Part shown: positions 26,801 to 37,608 of the stretch, one piece after another
Position numbering within the stretch: position 1 is the first letter of the stretch
How the letters are laid out: each line of letters starts with the position of its first letter
Assembly: GCF_902362185.1 (NCBI RefSeq)
Contig: NC_044502.1
Location: forward strand, 7,943,081-8,007,080
Length of the DNA stretch: 64,000 nucleotides
Reading direction: 5' to 3'
DNA from: Chanos chanos
Taxonomy: Eukaryota > Chordata > Actinopteri > Gonorynchiformes > Chanidae
Position numbers and translations under genes: made by a program
Notes under the pieces: generated by a model
What the model was told of the DNA's origin: nothing
Database searches by the model: none
The model's input: the letters and a program-made list of their open reading frames with translations, nothing else

Positions 26801-29288
26801 GACCAGGTGTGTGTTTGTGCCGTTGATAACCTGTGCAGTGGAAACTGAATGAACAGAGCAGGCATTGACTGGGGGTAGTGATGATGGTTGTCTGTAGTTT
26901 AAATGAGTTTTTGGCAAAAGGCCCTTTCACATGAATTAAAATGGCAACTTCATGTACTGTAGTTAAAAGTATGACATTCCCTCCTCAACCCGAATTATAT
27001 TTAGATAACACGCTATGTGGATGAGTTTAATAACAGTCTATACAGCATTAAAATGAATCACAGAGCCTCACACAATGCTCATAAGATAATGGTGTTATTT
27101 TCACCCACAATGGTTTTTTTTTTGTTTTGTTTCATTTTTTTTTTTTTTTTAATCGAGTTTACTTGGTCTCGTCTCCTAGGTGATTGAGATTTCCGATTAT
27201 CGCGGTCAGCTCTACGATTACCTGAAAAATCGTATGATGGCCATCGCGCCTAATTTGACGGTCTTGGTTGGGGAATTGGTGGGAGCCCGTCTGATCTCTC
27301 ATGCTGGTGAGTTTGTTTGTTTGTTTGTTTGTTTTGGATGCTCAGTCACTCAGCCCGATTGGTCCAAGCCGTGATGATGACGACTTGATGTCATGTACTG
27401 AACACACCGTGTGGGTTTCAAGTCACTACCTCATCTGAGCTCCCGTCGGTCAAAGAACGAGACGGCCACTGTTTTATGTTCTCTACTAAAGCCTTGTGCT
27501 GTGTTGCAATGGCCTGTCTCCCCCCCCCCCCTCGCTCGCGTTGGCTAACGTCGTTTCCTCTGGCCCGTTCAGGTTCCCTGCTGAACTTGGCCAAGCACCC
27601 GGCGTCCACCGTGCAGATCCTGGGGGCGGAGAAAGCCCTGTTCAGAGCGCTTAAGACCCGTCGGGACACGCCCAAATACGGACTCATCTACCACGCTTCC
27701 CTCGTGGGCCAGACCACCGCCAAGAACAAGGGCAAGATCTCCAGGGCGCTGGCGGCCAAGACGGCTCTGGCGACGCGCTACGACGCCCTGGGGGAGGACA
27801 CCAACGCAGAGATGGGGGCTGAGAACCGAGCCAAGCTGGAGGCTCGACTACGCTTCCTGGAGGAGAAGGGGGTGAGTTCGCAATCGGCTGCGTACGTTTT
27901 CGCCGCCGTCGGTCCGCCGTGGTCCATCGCCAACCCAGACCGTTCTGCGAATGAAAGTGCTAAGCAGACAGTGAACTGGTTTGTTTTATTGGGTATACGT
28001 ACGTGCGGCTTCTTGAAGGCGATTAGCTTGCCTTGGAGGGGACGCATCTGACCCAGATCGGTTTGAAAAGCAGCGTATTTGTATTGGACACACATTTGGA
28101 GCTGTAATGTGTAATTAGCGTTTGAATGTCACGGTCACGTTTTCTCAGGCCCTCATGTCCACGGTTCATTTTCTCCCCTCTTAGATTAGACGCATCAGCG
28201 GGTCAGGCAAAGCTTTGGCAAGGGCTGATAAATACCAACACAAGAGGTGAGTTTTTGTTTTCCATCATGGCATCATTTAGACAGTCTTCCCCCTTTTTTA
28301 ATTCTCTCATCCATGTGTTACCCCCCCCCCCCCTCGCCCCCGAAATTAAACACGGTGTTATACAGATGGTTACTGACCCAGTAGAACTTTTGTTGGCTTG
28401 CATCTCATAATAAAAACAACTCCGAGATCCTTCTCTAAAACCTGGATAATTGAGAACATTTCCTCAATTCCAAGGGGTTTTGTTTTGCTTTTTTTTTTTT
28501 TTTTTTTTTTCCTTTTTCTTTCAGAAGAGGATTAGACCCCATCCTAGACTAAACTTCAATTAAATTGTGATTTCCCTGTCTTAATCCCAGTCAGGAAAAA
28601 CATTTTTATTTTTTTTTTCTCTCTCCCCCCCCACTCCTTTTGCAGTGACATTAAAGTATACGATCCCTCTGGTGACTCAACGCTTCCCACTGCTTCAAAG
28701 AAGAGAAAGATAGAGGAGGTAGAAGAGGCTGTGGAGGAAGAGAAACCAGTGGAGGCCAAAGCCAAGAAAGCAAAGAAGGAGACACCACAGGAAGGTGAGA
28801 TTCCACATGTTTGTCAATATCCAACATCCCACAAGCTTTCACAGGAACTGTAGCGCGGACTAACTGTTCTCTGTAATGTCTCGAAGAAGCACAAGTGCCG
28901 GCCGAAGCGGAAGCGGAAACGGAGACGCCAAAGAAGAAGAAGAAAAAGGATAAGAAGCGTAAGGCTGAGGAGGAGGAGGGAGCAGCAGCAGCAGCCGCCA
29001 CGGCAGAGGAGGTGACGGAGGAGGCGGCAGAGGCGGCCGCTCCTGCAGAGGAGGTAAGTCTCGCGTGTTGGGGAATGTGTGGGGTTTTTTTTGCTTCATT
29101 GTTTACGTGAGAGAGCCGACGGCTTGGCGAGCCAGGTGCTGCTACTACAGTAAGTCTGCCGTGTTTAAGCTGTTCGGCCACGTTTTAAGACTTTTTTTTT
29201 GTTGTTGTTGTTGTTGTTCTCTTCACAGACAACAGAAAAGAAAAAGAAGAAAAAGAAAAAGCAGGTCAAGGAAGAGGAGGGAGAGTGA
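23820..29288 (+). CDS. nop58: NOP58, box C/D snoRNP core protein
   Basis: Fourteen exons: 23820-23864, 24540-24616, 24806-24858, 25133-25257, 25500-25636, 25930-25994, 26282-26416, 26661-26806, 27180-27306, 27573-27871, 28185-28246, 28646-28794, 28887-29053 and 29229-29288. The frame closes at 1647 nt, 548 residues. NOP58 is a nucleolar core protein of box C/D snoRNPs that guide 2'-O-methylation of rRNA. The protein opens [15 protein letters not shown] (NOP5 N-terminal domain), continues through the coiled coil ([20 protein letters not shown]) into the NOP domain ([38 protein letters not shown]), and ends in a KKE-type Lys/Glu tail with an Ala-rich insert. Exon 13 has a tandem acceptor (AAGAAG at 28884-28889), so use of the second site would drop one codon. 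Introns 3, 4, 5 and 9 carry C/D snoRNAs. Confidence 0.97.
24937..25020 (+). ncRNA. Box C/D snoRNA, SNORD70-type (nop58 intron 3)
   Basis: Box C ATGATGC at 24946-24952 and box D CTGA at 25009-25012. A 7-bp terminal stem is formed by GTTGTCT before box C and AGACAAC after box D. A likely D' box CTGA is at 24963-24966. The guide TTCGTCACTACC lies one base before box D and is complementary to 18S rRNA GGTAGTGACGAA. The fifth base upstream of box D pairs with the A equivalent to human 18S A512, the known SNORD70 target. The host intron is consistent with human SNORD70. Confidence 0.88.
25345..25421 (+). ncRNA. Box C/D snoRNA, SNORD11-type (nop58 intron 4)
   Basis: Box C GTGATGA at 25353-25359 and box D CTGA at 25412-25415. 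The terminal stem is CAAGC (25347-25351) with GCTTG (25416-25420). A D' box CTGA is at 25378-25381. The guide GTCACTACCTCC ends one base before box D and is complementary to 18S rRNA GGAGGTAGTGAC. The D+5 rule points to the G equivalent to human 18S G509, the SNORD11 target. Confidence 0.9.
25744..25818 (+). ncRNA. Box C/D snoRNA, second SNORD70-type (nop58 intron 5)
   Basis: Box C variant GTGATTA at 25751-25757 and box D CTGA at 25808-25811. A short terminal stem is formed by TTGC before box C and GCAA after box D. The guide ATTCGTCACTACC is one base from box D, as in the intron 3 copy, so it also predicts methylation of the A512 equivalent. Box C is weaker than in the other copies. The body between the boxes differs from intron 3 outside the guide, so this is an old duplicate. 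Confidence 0.78.
27366..27441 (+). ncRNA. Box C/D snoRNA, second SNORD11-type (nop58 intron 9)
   Basis: Box C GTGATGA at 27371-27377 and box D CTGA at 27435-27438. A D' box CTGA is at 27398-27401. The guide GTCACTACCTC sits two bases before box D, which puts the D+5 position on the G509 equivalent of 18S rRNA. The terminal stem is short (AGC with GCT). It matches the SNORD11B idea known from the human NOP58 locus. Confidence 0.82.
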
Positions 29289-29788
29289 AACAGAACGGAC
29301 CCCTGTTAGTTTTTCGTTTAGAGACATTTACCAAAATCACGATGGCGCTCTATCCCCTCCGCACGTGCCATTCTTAATTCATGAACTGTATCACATGACC
29401 GAAAAAAAAAAAAAAAAGAGAGATATGTTTTGTGAAATGAGATGTGACCAGGTCATGACTGTGTATTGAAAATTTTGCCTAATTCATTTTACATGGAGTG
29501 ACCACAATTGGGTTTTTTGTTTGGTTTTTTTTGTTTGTTTGTTTTTTGCCCCCCCCCCCCCCCCCCCCTTGTAGTTGGTCAATCTTGCTGTTCTTATCAT
29601 CTTGTGTATATGTTTGTTTGCATTGTGATTTTTAAAACCGTTTGAACGAGAGAATTAGACTAAACGAAAAGAGTCTTTTTGTTTCAGAGGTCAGTATTTA
29701 GTGACCCATTTCTACTGTATATACCTGAAAGCCTTCAGATGCTTCATGAATCTTCTTTCTTTTTTTTTTTTCCTCTTGCTCTCACATC

Positions 29789-29794
29789 ATTAAA
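29789..29794 (+). promoter_or_regulatory. nop58: Probable nop58 polyadenylation signal
   Basis: ATTAAA, the common variant hexamer, about 500 nt after the nop58 stop codon and downstream of a T-rich stretch. No AATAAA was found between the stop codon and this site. Confidence 0.55.
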
Positions 29795-32084
29795 TCTTTT
29801 TATTTCTCTACGTGACGTCTGATCTATCCTTGAATCGTTGAATGTGTGACTTCTACCTGTTTTCGGCAAATTAATTCTGTAACACTGAAGTCAGTCGGCA
29901 CTCGGGATACGTGGTAGCACTTCCCAGACAGTTTTTATATCTCGTTTCCTCAAGAAAAAGAACCCGATTTCTTTATTAGTTCTGCACAAGAACACCAACA
30001 CACTTGAATGACTAAATTCCCTAAAAAGTTTTCAACAGAATATTTCTGAGGAAAAAGTATCCCCGTTTTACGTTGCATTCGAGTTTTTGGTGAGAAAGGC
30101 ATGTTGGGACAGATATTAATTCGTTGCCAAATTAAGACTTAAGCACAGTTCGGGAAGGGAGAGGAACACGCGTTGGAACACGGCACCAGCTTTCCAAACT
30201 TTTGGCCACCTCCTCGGACGGAGCCGTCTGCTGGCCCCCTCCGCCGCCGTCAGGACTTTGTACCTTCCTCCCTTGTTCCTCCTCCGTGGCGTTTCAGTCA
30301 GGCTTGGTCTTAAACGGGGAATGTGGCCAAAAACACAGCATAAATTCCCCCCAGCCATCAGCGTGTACCGCTCATAATGAGCTGGAGATAGAAGAGCTAT
30401 TTTAATTATCTCTTTCTAAAAAGGAACTCGGAGGAATCTGGCATGCTCAATTGCACCTACGTGGAAAATACACAACCAGTTTCAACTCCCCCCACGCTTT
30501 CAGTCATTTGTAAATTATTAGATTTTTATTGCTCCGGCAAAAATTGTAACTTGGTCTCACAATATTTAGGGTGCAGTTTCAGGGAACAATGGTAAAAAAA
30601 AAAAATATGAAGGATAATATGTTGTGACCATTCTAGGATGCGGAATTTTCTCTTCTCTTACCGATTAGGTACAATTTCTTTCATCTACCATATGTCACGG
30701 GTGCAAAGAGGGGTACACAAAAAAAGTAACAAAAACAAACGTGTCAACGTGAGTGGTTCTAGATTATTCATTATATTAAGAAATGAATGGATAACTGGTA
30801 ATGTAACGGGTAATTAGCAGAACTCTTGTCAGAGACTGTTTAAAAAAAATATATCATCTCGCGCTAATCCCCGTGTCCACTTAATCATTTACATCTGTAT
30901 TTGGCTACACACTTTCTTAACCTTAATTGGCCAGAATATAGTGCGCTGCCTGTCTGAAATACTCACATAGCTTTTCAGTAACTATTTGGCTCCGTACTTT
31001 TTTGTCTAACCCTTGCCATAGTAGCATGGTTCTCTCCGGTTCAGTTTGGACATTAATATGAGAGAAAAAGAGTTTTATCTGGCAGCCAGACAGATTTATA
31101 CAGTTAGCCTTGACCAATGCCCCTTTCCTAGTGGACTACGGCCCATTTTGTGCAGGGAGTATATCTGCATTTTGGTTGAAGATCACTGAAGATGGCCGTT
31201 GTCCCAAATGTCTATCTACAATGAGAGAGAGCACCATGAGAAATAATTGTTATGGAATAGTCTTTGGTAATTACGCTTAAACGATGGCTGAATGATTTAT
31301 GTCTCCTGTATATTGAACTGTCAGTGATTGGATTACTAAATCACAGAAGAACTTTGATTAAATGTACAAACTGTGGAGCCGTACTATGTTTCACTGGAGC
31401 AACTTACAAATACAAGGATTTATTCTGGAGGAGGTACACGCTTTTAGCAGTGTAATTGCACTTTGTTTGAATGTGATTAAAGAGTGTATATGTGGAAACA
31501 TGTGTGACTGAGAGGATATGGAGCGCTGTGTTGAAAATGTAGATGCCAAGACTTCCCACAACAAACACCTCCCTTACTGCTGAACAAGACATCAATTCAC
31601 TCCCATTCAGAACAAAAACAAGCACATTTTTCCCCCAAACAGTCCAAGCTTAAGCGATGAGAGCGAGAGAGAGAGAGAGCGAGAGATTCGCTAGGTATTT
31701 TGTTTGACTAAGACATTCAGCGCAGTCTGTTTGCCAAGCATTACGTGTTTCTTGAGTGAAAAGCAACAGTTTTGAACTTTAGATTAGGTAGTCTATAGTA
31801 TAATGTATCTAGTGTCCACTGTTAAGAAAGTATTGTTGGGTTATTCCCAGCATCGCTGATTTAAAATCCCTCGGTATTTGGTTCTGTAATAAGTTTGAAT
31901 ATTGAATAAGTTTGAATAATATTATTATAGACCTTGGTTAAACACATGGTCCATTTGTCTGTCATTTACCCCTTTAAGAAATGCAATGGCCTTTTTCCGT
32001 TACAAATGGATTTACACATCTGCATGTACAGAAATGTGATACATATTAATGATATGTCAGATTTTACTGGTCTTCCAACGTCAT
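29795..32084. other. Intergenic stretch between nop58 and the bHLH gene, no gene seen
   Basis: No coding frame with recognisable similarity. A repeat-free, GC-richer block lies at about 30120-30440 and includes CATAATGAGCTGGAGATAGA and TTTTAATTATC near its right edge; it could be a regulatory element. The remainder is AT-rich. The 3' UTR of the minus-strand bHLH gene must occupy the right end, but its polyadenylation site was not located. Confidence 0.5.
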
Positions 32085-34055
32085 TCATTCTCCACTGATG
32101 TTAGGGGCTGGGATCAGTTGTCGAGAGTCATCCTGATTGGCCTGAGCGCCTGTCAGTAGCTCTCCCACACTTCCACAATAAAGCAAAGAGCGCATTGGCC
32201 ATTTCTGCAAAGGAAGATATTTCTAGTAATAATAATTGAACGGTGGCTAAATGATATTTTAATACGCAGCAATTACAACAACAATTTATAAAAGCACAAA
32301 TATGGGATGCTATGTTAAACATGTCTGCTAAAGCCTGGCACATTTAAATGACATTTATTATCTTTATATATTTATTATATTAAACTAATATATATTATAT
32401 TAAAAAATTAGATTTTATGAGTTCAACAAGGTTTCCCAAATCTGTTCCCTTAACAGGTTAATACATAGAATTCAGCATTAATGTCTGATTTACCTTGACC
32501 GGGTGCAGGTAGCCTTCAGCTCGCTGGGGTAAAGTGAGATCATTCAGGGTCCCTGCCTGGTCCAGTGTCTCTGTGAGGTGAGCGATGTAGTTGGTGGCCA
32601 GGACCAGTACGTCCAGTTTAGAGAGCTTGGTGTCTCGGGGGACAGAAGGCAAGGCAGCCTGGAGACTATGGAAGGCCTGACGCAGGTTCCGAACCCGACT
32701 TCTCTCTCTCGCTGCGTTCTCTGGAGAGTTCTGGGTCTTCACTCCCCTTACCTGTATTTCCGATCAAACACACAGGAAAGATGATTGATAATAGAAAAAC
32801 AAAATCCAAAACTGCTTCCATTACAAACAGTGAACCTGCATTTATATAGCTTAAAATCCCTAACAAGCATTCATATATGTGTGCTATAAGTGGTCAGTTT
32901 CTTAGTATTCACATGAGATTATTCCTCTCTGACGTGTACGAGAATTTCATTGGGAACTATATCATAATTGTTCATTTTTATTCATTTATTGGATTAAGAT
33001 CAACTTTTTATTTAGATTCACAAAATTAGAGAGACAGATGTTTAAAGATGAGTAAAGCCTTTGAAAGCTTCTGATGATATCATCTGATGTGGTAACGTTC
33101 ACTAATTTCATTTGGTGTATATGTCAGAAAACATGTGGTTATTGCATGCCAATATTTCACCTGTGATAATATAAGGCAATAAAAAAGTAGTTATAATTTA
33201 CTTTGTTCGGTAGGTTCTCAGTATTTTACCTAACATTTTTAGACATGTTTAGTGATATAGACTCTCTACCTCACCCTCTTTCTCTCTTGAACACAACATA
33301 CTCACTTAACGAACGTGGTGGGGTATCTTTACAGGTGACCACCGGGGCAGTAAGACTTGGAGGACTGTTAGTCAGTTAGGGACATTCATAAAAGTTCAAG
33401 AATTTTCCAGATTTTCCAGAACAAAACAAAGAATGTATGAAATATCTTAGAAGTGTTATCATGGATATGCGGTAGCGACAGAGCGATTCATTCTTTGAAG
33501 AAGAGATGTCAGCGTCTTTTCTGAATATAATTAAATGTCCGTCAACAGCTTGTGTCTCTGTGGTACACTCCGACTCTCTGTTCAGTTGACCCCGTTATGC
33601 CGTCAGAGGTCTTTCACCCTCTACCCATGGTATTAAATCTTTTCATTTAAGAATGGTTTTTAAGGGATGATGAAAATTCCCAACATGTCCCAATTTACAT
33701 ACACCCAATACGTTATTCTGTCCAAAGTAACTGCACAGATACACTGTCACAATGTTACAATGTTCTAACTGTGACTCACATATCACCTTTACATAACTGT
33801 AAGTCCATTATTCATAATCATTACGGGATAACGTAGAAATATCCACATAGTTTGGTCAGGACAAAGTTCTAGAGTGGGAGCTACAGTTTATAGGTTGAAC
33901 AGGCTCACCCATGTCTTCGTATCCCTGCGCGTCGACTTCTTAACACAACCCTGTGCCCGCCTTGGAGAGTGAGTCAGAGCGGGTGATGTTTCTGCAGCCA
34001 TCCTGCCCCGCTCTCCTGGCACCAGCATTGACTCCTCAATGACTCTCTTATCCAT
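32085..34055 (-). CDS. bHLH transcription factor of the TCF23/TCF24 type
   Basis: Three exons on the minus strand: 33909-34055, 32494-32751 and 32085-32204, all phase 0, giving 174 residues. Exon 2 encodes the bHLH domain: basic region [16 protein letters not shown] (from Asn61), loop PSVPRD, helix 2 [19 protein letters not shown]. It ends YLHPVK and joins KWPMRS in exon 3, which reproduces the HPVKKWPMRS signature of TCF23/TCF24. The basic region lacks residues that most class II bHLH factors use for E-box contact, as in TCF23, which is reported to act as an inhibitor. Exon 1 (49 residues, starting [10 protein letters not shown]) is supported by a good donor GTGAGC, an in-frame upstream stop and matching phase, but shows no known motif, so it is less certain. 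TCF23 versus TCF24 is unresolved. It is divergent from wdr12. Confidence 0.82.
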
Positions 34056-34151
34056 GAGTGTCTTTCGGTGAGCCCGCTCAATTGACCGCGGTTTCCTACA
34101 GCGATGGCCAAGCCTCGCTCACGAGCTATATGAGAGGACTCTTCTCCTCTG

Positions 34152-34187
<36 letters not shown>

Positions 34188-35889
34188 CTCCGCCCCAGAG
34201 GTCCTGTGTTCTTCTCGCTCAGTTCCGTCTTCCTCCCCTTGCCTTATCTGGTGAGGTAACATGGGGATCTTCAAGCGGGCCTGTTATCTTGCGTTCTGCC
34301 TCCCCCGGGTGTACGCTGCCAAGGGAGCAGCCACAGGGGAGTGGTAGGGGTGTCCCCGAGGTGGGGCGGGGGGCTTGGGAAAAGCTAGGGGGGCCCCTCC
34401 TGCAGCTGCGGTCCCATCCCAGACACGGCCTTGACTGCTGACCCTTGCGAACACAGTGACCTCAAGATGACAATGTCATGTGGTTGACTGTGCTAAGAGG
34501 CTGGATTCTGATCCAGACTTGACTCCATTAATTATCATATTTTAACCACTAGTTATATCCGAGGGTCTTTCCAATTACCAGAAGCAATACCTAAAACAAT
34601 TATGAAACCAAAATGAATAAAAACTTATGAGCAGACCAAACATACCGGTGTTTTAAACTGGAATTACATCAGATGATAAAACTAGATAATTAAGATGTAC
34701 ATAAATCTGTGACAGACCTGGATCAAATTAGGGTTAGATATAAGGTTACAGATTTAAGATGTAAGAGCCTTCTTCATTTCTCCTATTACCAGTTATACAG
34801 GTTCATGAAAGAGGGTTTCCGAACCATGGTCTGCTGTTTCAAAGACATAAAAGTAACATAGACCAGCCTGGTCTGATTAAGAGAAACAAAAAGTAAGTGC
34901 ATATTTTTCACCATTTCGGACAAAAGATTTGCTGTGGAGGCACTAGACTTGCTCTTCCCTCTGCTCTGATTTATTGATATAATAGAGGTGAATCATGCCA
35001 AAATTGGCGGCCTAAAATGCATCTGGTTTGAAACGAGCTTAACTGTGTGGGTTATGTTTGCAGGAATGACATATGAGCGACTTTTATCACTCGAGTGGTC
35101 AGTGGGTTCCAAGGAATGTATGAATATAGACCAAAGTTCCTCTGCTGTTTCACAATAGTCCATGCACTGTGGGAAATTTTTTTTTTTTTTGGCAAAACCG
35201 GGGTAGACATGGAGGACCAATAGTTGCAACTCAAACAGGAGGAAAATAAGTTTTTTTCTGTCTGACCTGTTATATGAAAGTATTACAGAAACACATTTCA
35301 CAACAGTTCCATAACATATTATGCCCTTTGTACTTTGTTACTTTCCTGACTTGGGGGGGCTTTGGTAGGGTTTCAGTCGCGTTGTGAATACAATATGATC
35401 AATGCAGGCCAGAGTCGGTCATTCTCTGTAGCCACTGTGTAGGCTATAAACCGATTCAATATATTCGTTTTTAAATGTCCATTAGGCATTTTAGTATCTT
35501 CTGTCGCTGGCTGGTTGTGAAAACTAAATGTGATATGTTTTAGAGTTGTCAAATTTTTAAACCCGAGGTCATGTTAGACTTAGAAATCTTCACTTGCTTT
35601 AGGAATAAAAAAATGTCCATGGAATTCTGTACCCGATGTTGTACCCGTCTGTCTTCAGCCATCAAACTGTCATTTAGCGCCGGCGCGCAGACATTACTAG
35701 CAAGTTACTGTTTGAAATCGATGTCTCGGTAGCCGACAGTCATGTCTCTTACCTCACACGCACTTACATTTGAACCACATGGTTTTCTAGGGTACTGAAT
35801 GTGCCTACCTTTTCCAGCTATTTAACAACTGCATTACCTTAACTGTTTTATGAGGAATTTGGAGAAAACAAGCAATTTAAACAAGTAAA
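34056..35889. promoter_or_regulatory. Divergent flank between the bHLH gene and wdr12
   Basis: No gene is seen. Near the bHLH end there is a CT array (34141-34189) and a G/C-rich block (34190-34445) with a CAGCTG E-box near 34402, possibly promoter-proximal. Near the wdr12 end GCGCCGGCGCGC lies around 35680, about 200 bp before the wdr12 start codon, fitting a housekeeping promoter. The middle is AT-rich with a T run near 35168. Confidence 0.45.
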
Positions 35890-37564
35890 ATGTCACAATT
35901 ACAAGCGAGGTTCTTCACGGAGAACAAAAAGTAAGTGGTTTTGGTTTAAGTTTCGTAATAGTAGTTGCCTTCTTTCTGTTAGCAATTTAGCGGGGTTGCG
36001 CTATGTAAAAGATGTAACTAGCTACCTAGCTAGGATGTGTTGATATCTTCCTCGAATTACTGCGAGTCGAATCACAGTTGTACTAACTATATGTTCTTGA
36101 ACCCTATTTATACATGCAGTCCAGGCAGGCGTATCTAGCCAAAGTAGAAAGTTGTCAGTGTTGTTGCCTCCTCTAAGTTTGAGGGACCTTATATCAGTCC
36201 AAACGATACGCATGAAGTATTCTGCAGGGATGCGTTATATCTTGAGGAAACATAATTTACGTTAATGGTGACATTTCCAGATATGCCGTAGACGATGTGC
36301 CGTTCTCCATCCCCGCCGCGTCGGAGGTGTCGGAACTCAGCAACATCATCAACAAATTGCTTGAAGCTAAGAACGGTGAGTCCAGTCACTGCCTTACTTT
36401 GTATCATGCCATTGCGTCCGTCATGAGGTTATGTCTGTCGTGTTTAACTATCATCAGCGAGTGATCAACTACTTTTTTCAACAGTTGATTTAACTGTTTG
36501 AGCCTGTGTTTCATGTACAACCACTGACTCAAGTAAAAGTGCGTAATAATGTTAACGACGGTAATGTTTTCAATATTAGAGGATCACAAGCATGTGGAGT
36601 TTGACTTTTTGGTCCGAGGGCAATTCCTTCGAGCTTCATTGGCCGGTCACATGGAAACAGAGGGGATCTCAACGGTATGCGTCCAAATGTTCTCTCATAC
36701 CATTGACCTACCCATGTAGTGTATTATAAGTTACAGGTTCATCATGTCTCTCTTCCCTAATGGCTTGTCTGTAATGTATCTGAGAATCTGTGTCTATGTG
36801 TGTGTTGCAGGAAGAGGTGGTGGAGATTGAATATGTGGAAAAGTTCACAGCCCCTCAACCCGAGGAGTGTGTAATGCATGATGACTGGATCAGCTCAGTG
36901 GAAGCAGACTCAGAATGGTGAGGCAAAAGAAAGGTTGGACAGAGTAAATAAATGAAAATATCCAAACCTTCTTTTAGCTCAACTTAAAAAAAAAAAAGAA
37001 AGAAAAAGAGAAAAAAAAAACTTGTCTGTCGTTCCACCAGCACGGCTGTGCCGTGCGGCACCTGTTCCAGAATGGGACGTCTGAGTGACTGCTAATGTAT
37101 GTCATCTCCTCTGGCCAGGATTTTGACAGGGTCATATGATAAGACTGCACGGATCTGGTCTCTGGAGGGAAAAGCAATGATGACAGTGGCTGGCCACTCA
37201 GATGTGGTGAAGGACGTCGCGTGGATCAAGAGGGGTAAGGGATCTGGACATTTACAGTGGTGAAATTTCAGCGCTTGAAACGGACAGCCTTGTGTGCTGC
37301 GTTAGTTTTGCCAGCTCTTTTCCGGTTCTCCTGACTGTTGCGGTTCTCTCTCTTTTTCTTTTTCTTTTGTTTTTCTGTTCCACAGATGGGCTCAGTTCCC
37401 TGCTACTCACAGCCTCTCTAGACCAGACCATTCTCCTGTGGGATTGGAACTCGGAGCAGAACAAAGTCAAGGCGCGGCACTGCTGTCGCGGCCATGCAGG
37501 GAGTGTGGACGCTATTGCTGTTGACCCTACGCGAACTAAGGTTTGTGTGTGTTTGTATGTGTGT

Positions 37565-37608
<44 letters not shown>

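Noticed and set aside
26871-26960. Possible fifth C/D snoRNA in nop58 intron 8 (GTGATGATGG near 26878)
   Set aside because: A good box C-like string, but no CTGA at suitable distance, no terminal stem and no 18S complement.
27476-28051. 191-codon plus-strand open frame
   Set aside because: It is nop58 exon 10 read through its flanking introns, already included in the spliced gene.
34058-34441. 127-codon plus-strand open frame opposite the bHLH gene's first exon
   Set aside because: It contains a CT-array Ser-Leu string and no domain. The minus strand has a better supported exon nearby.
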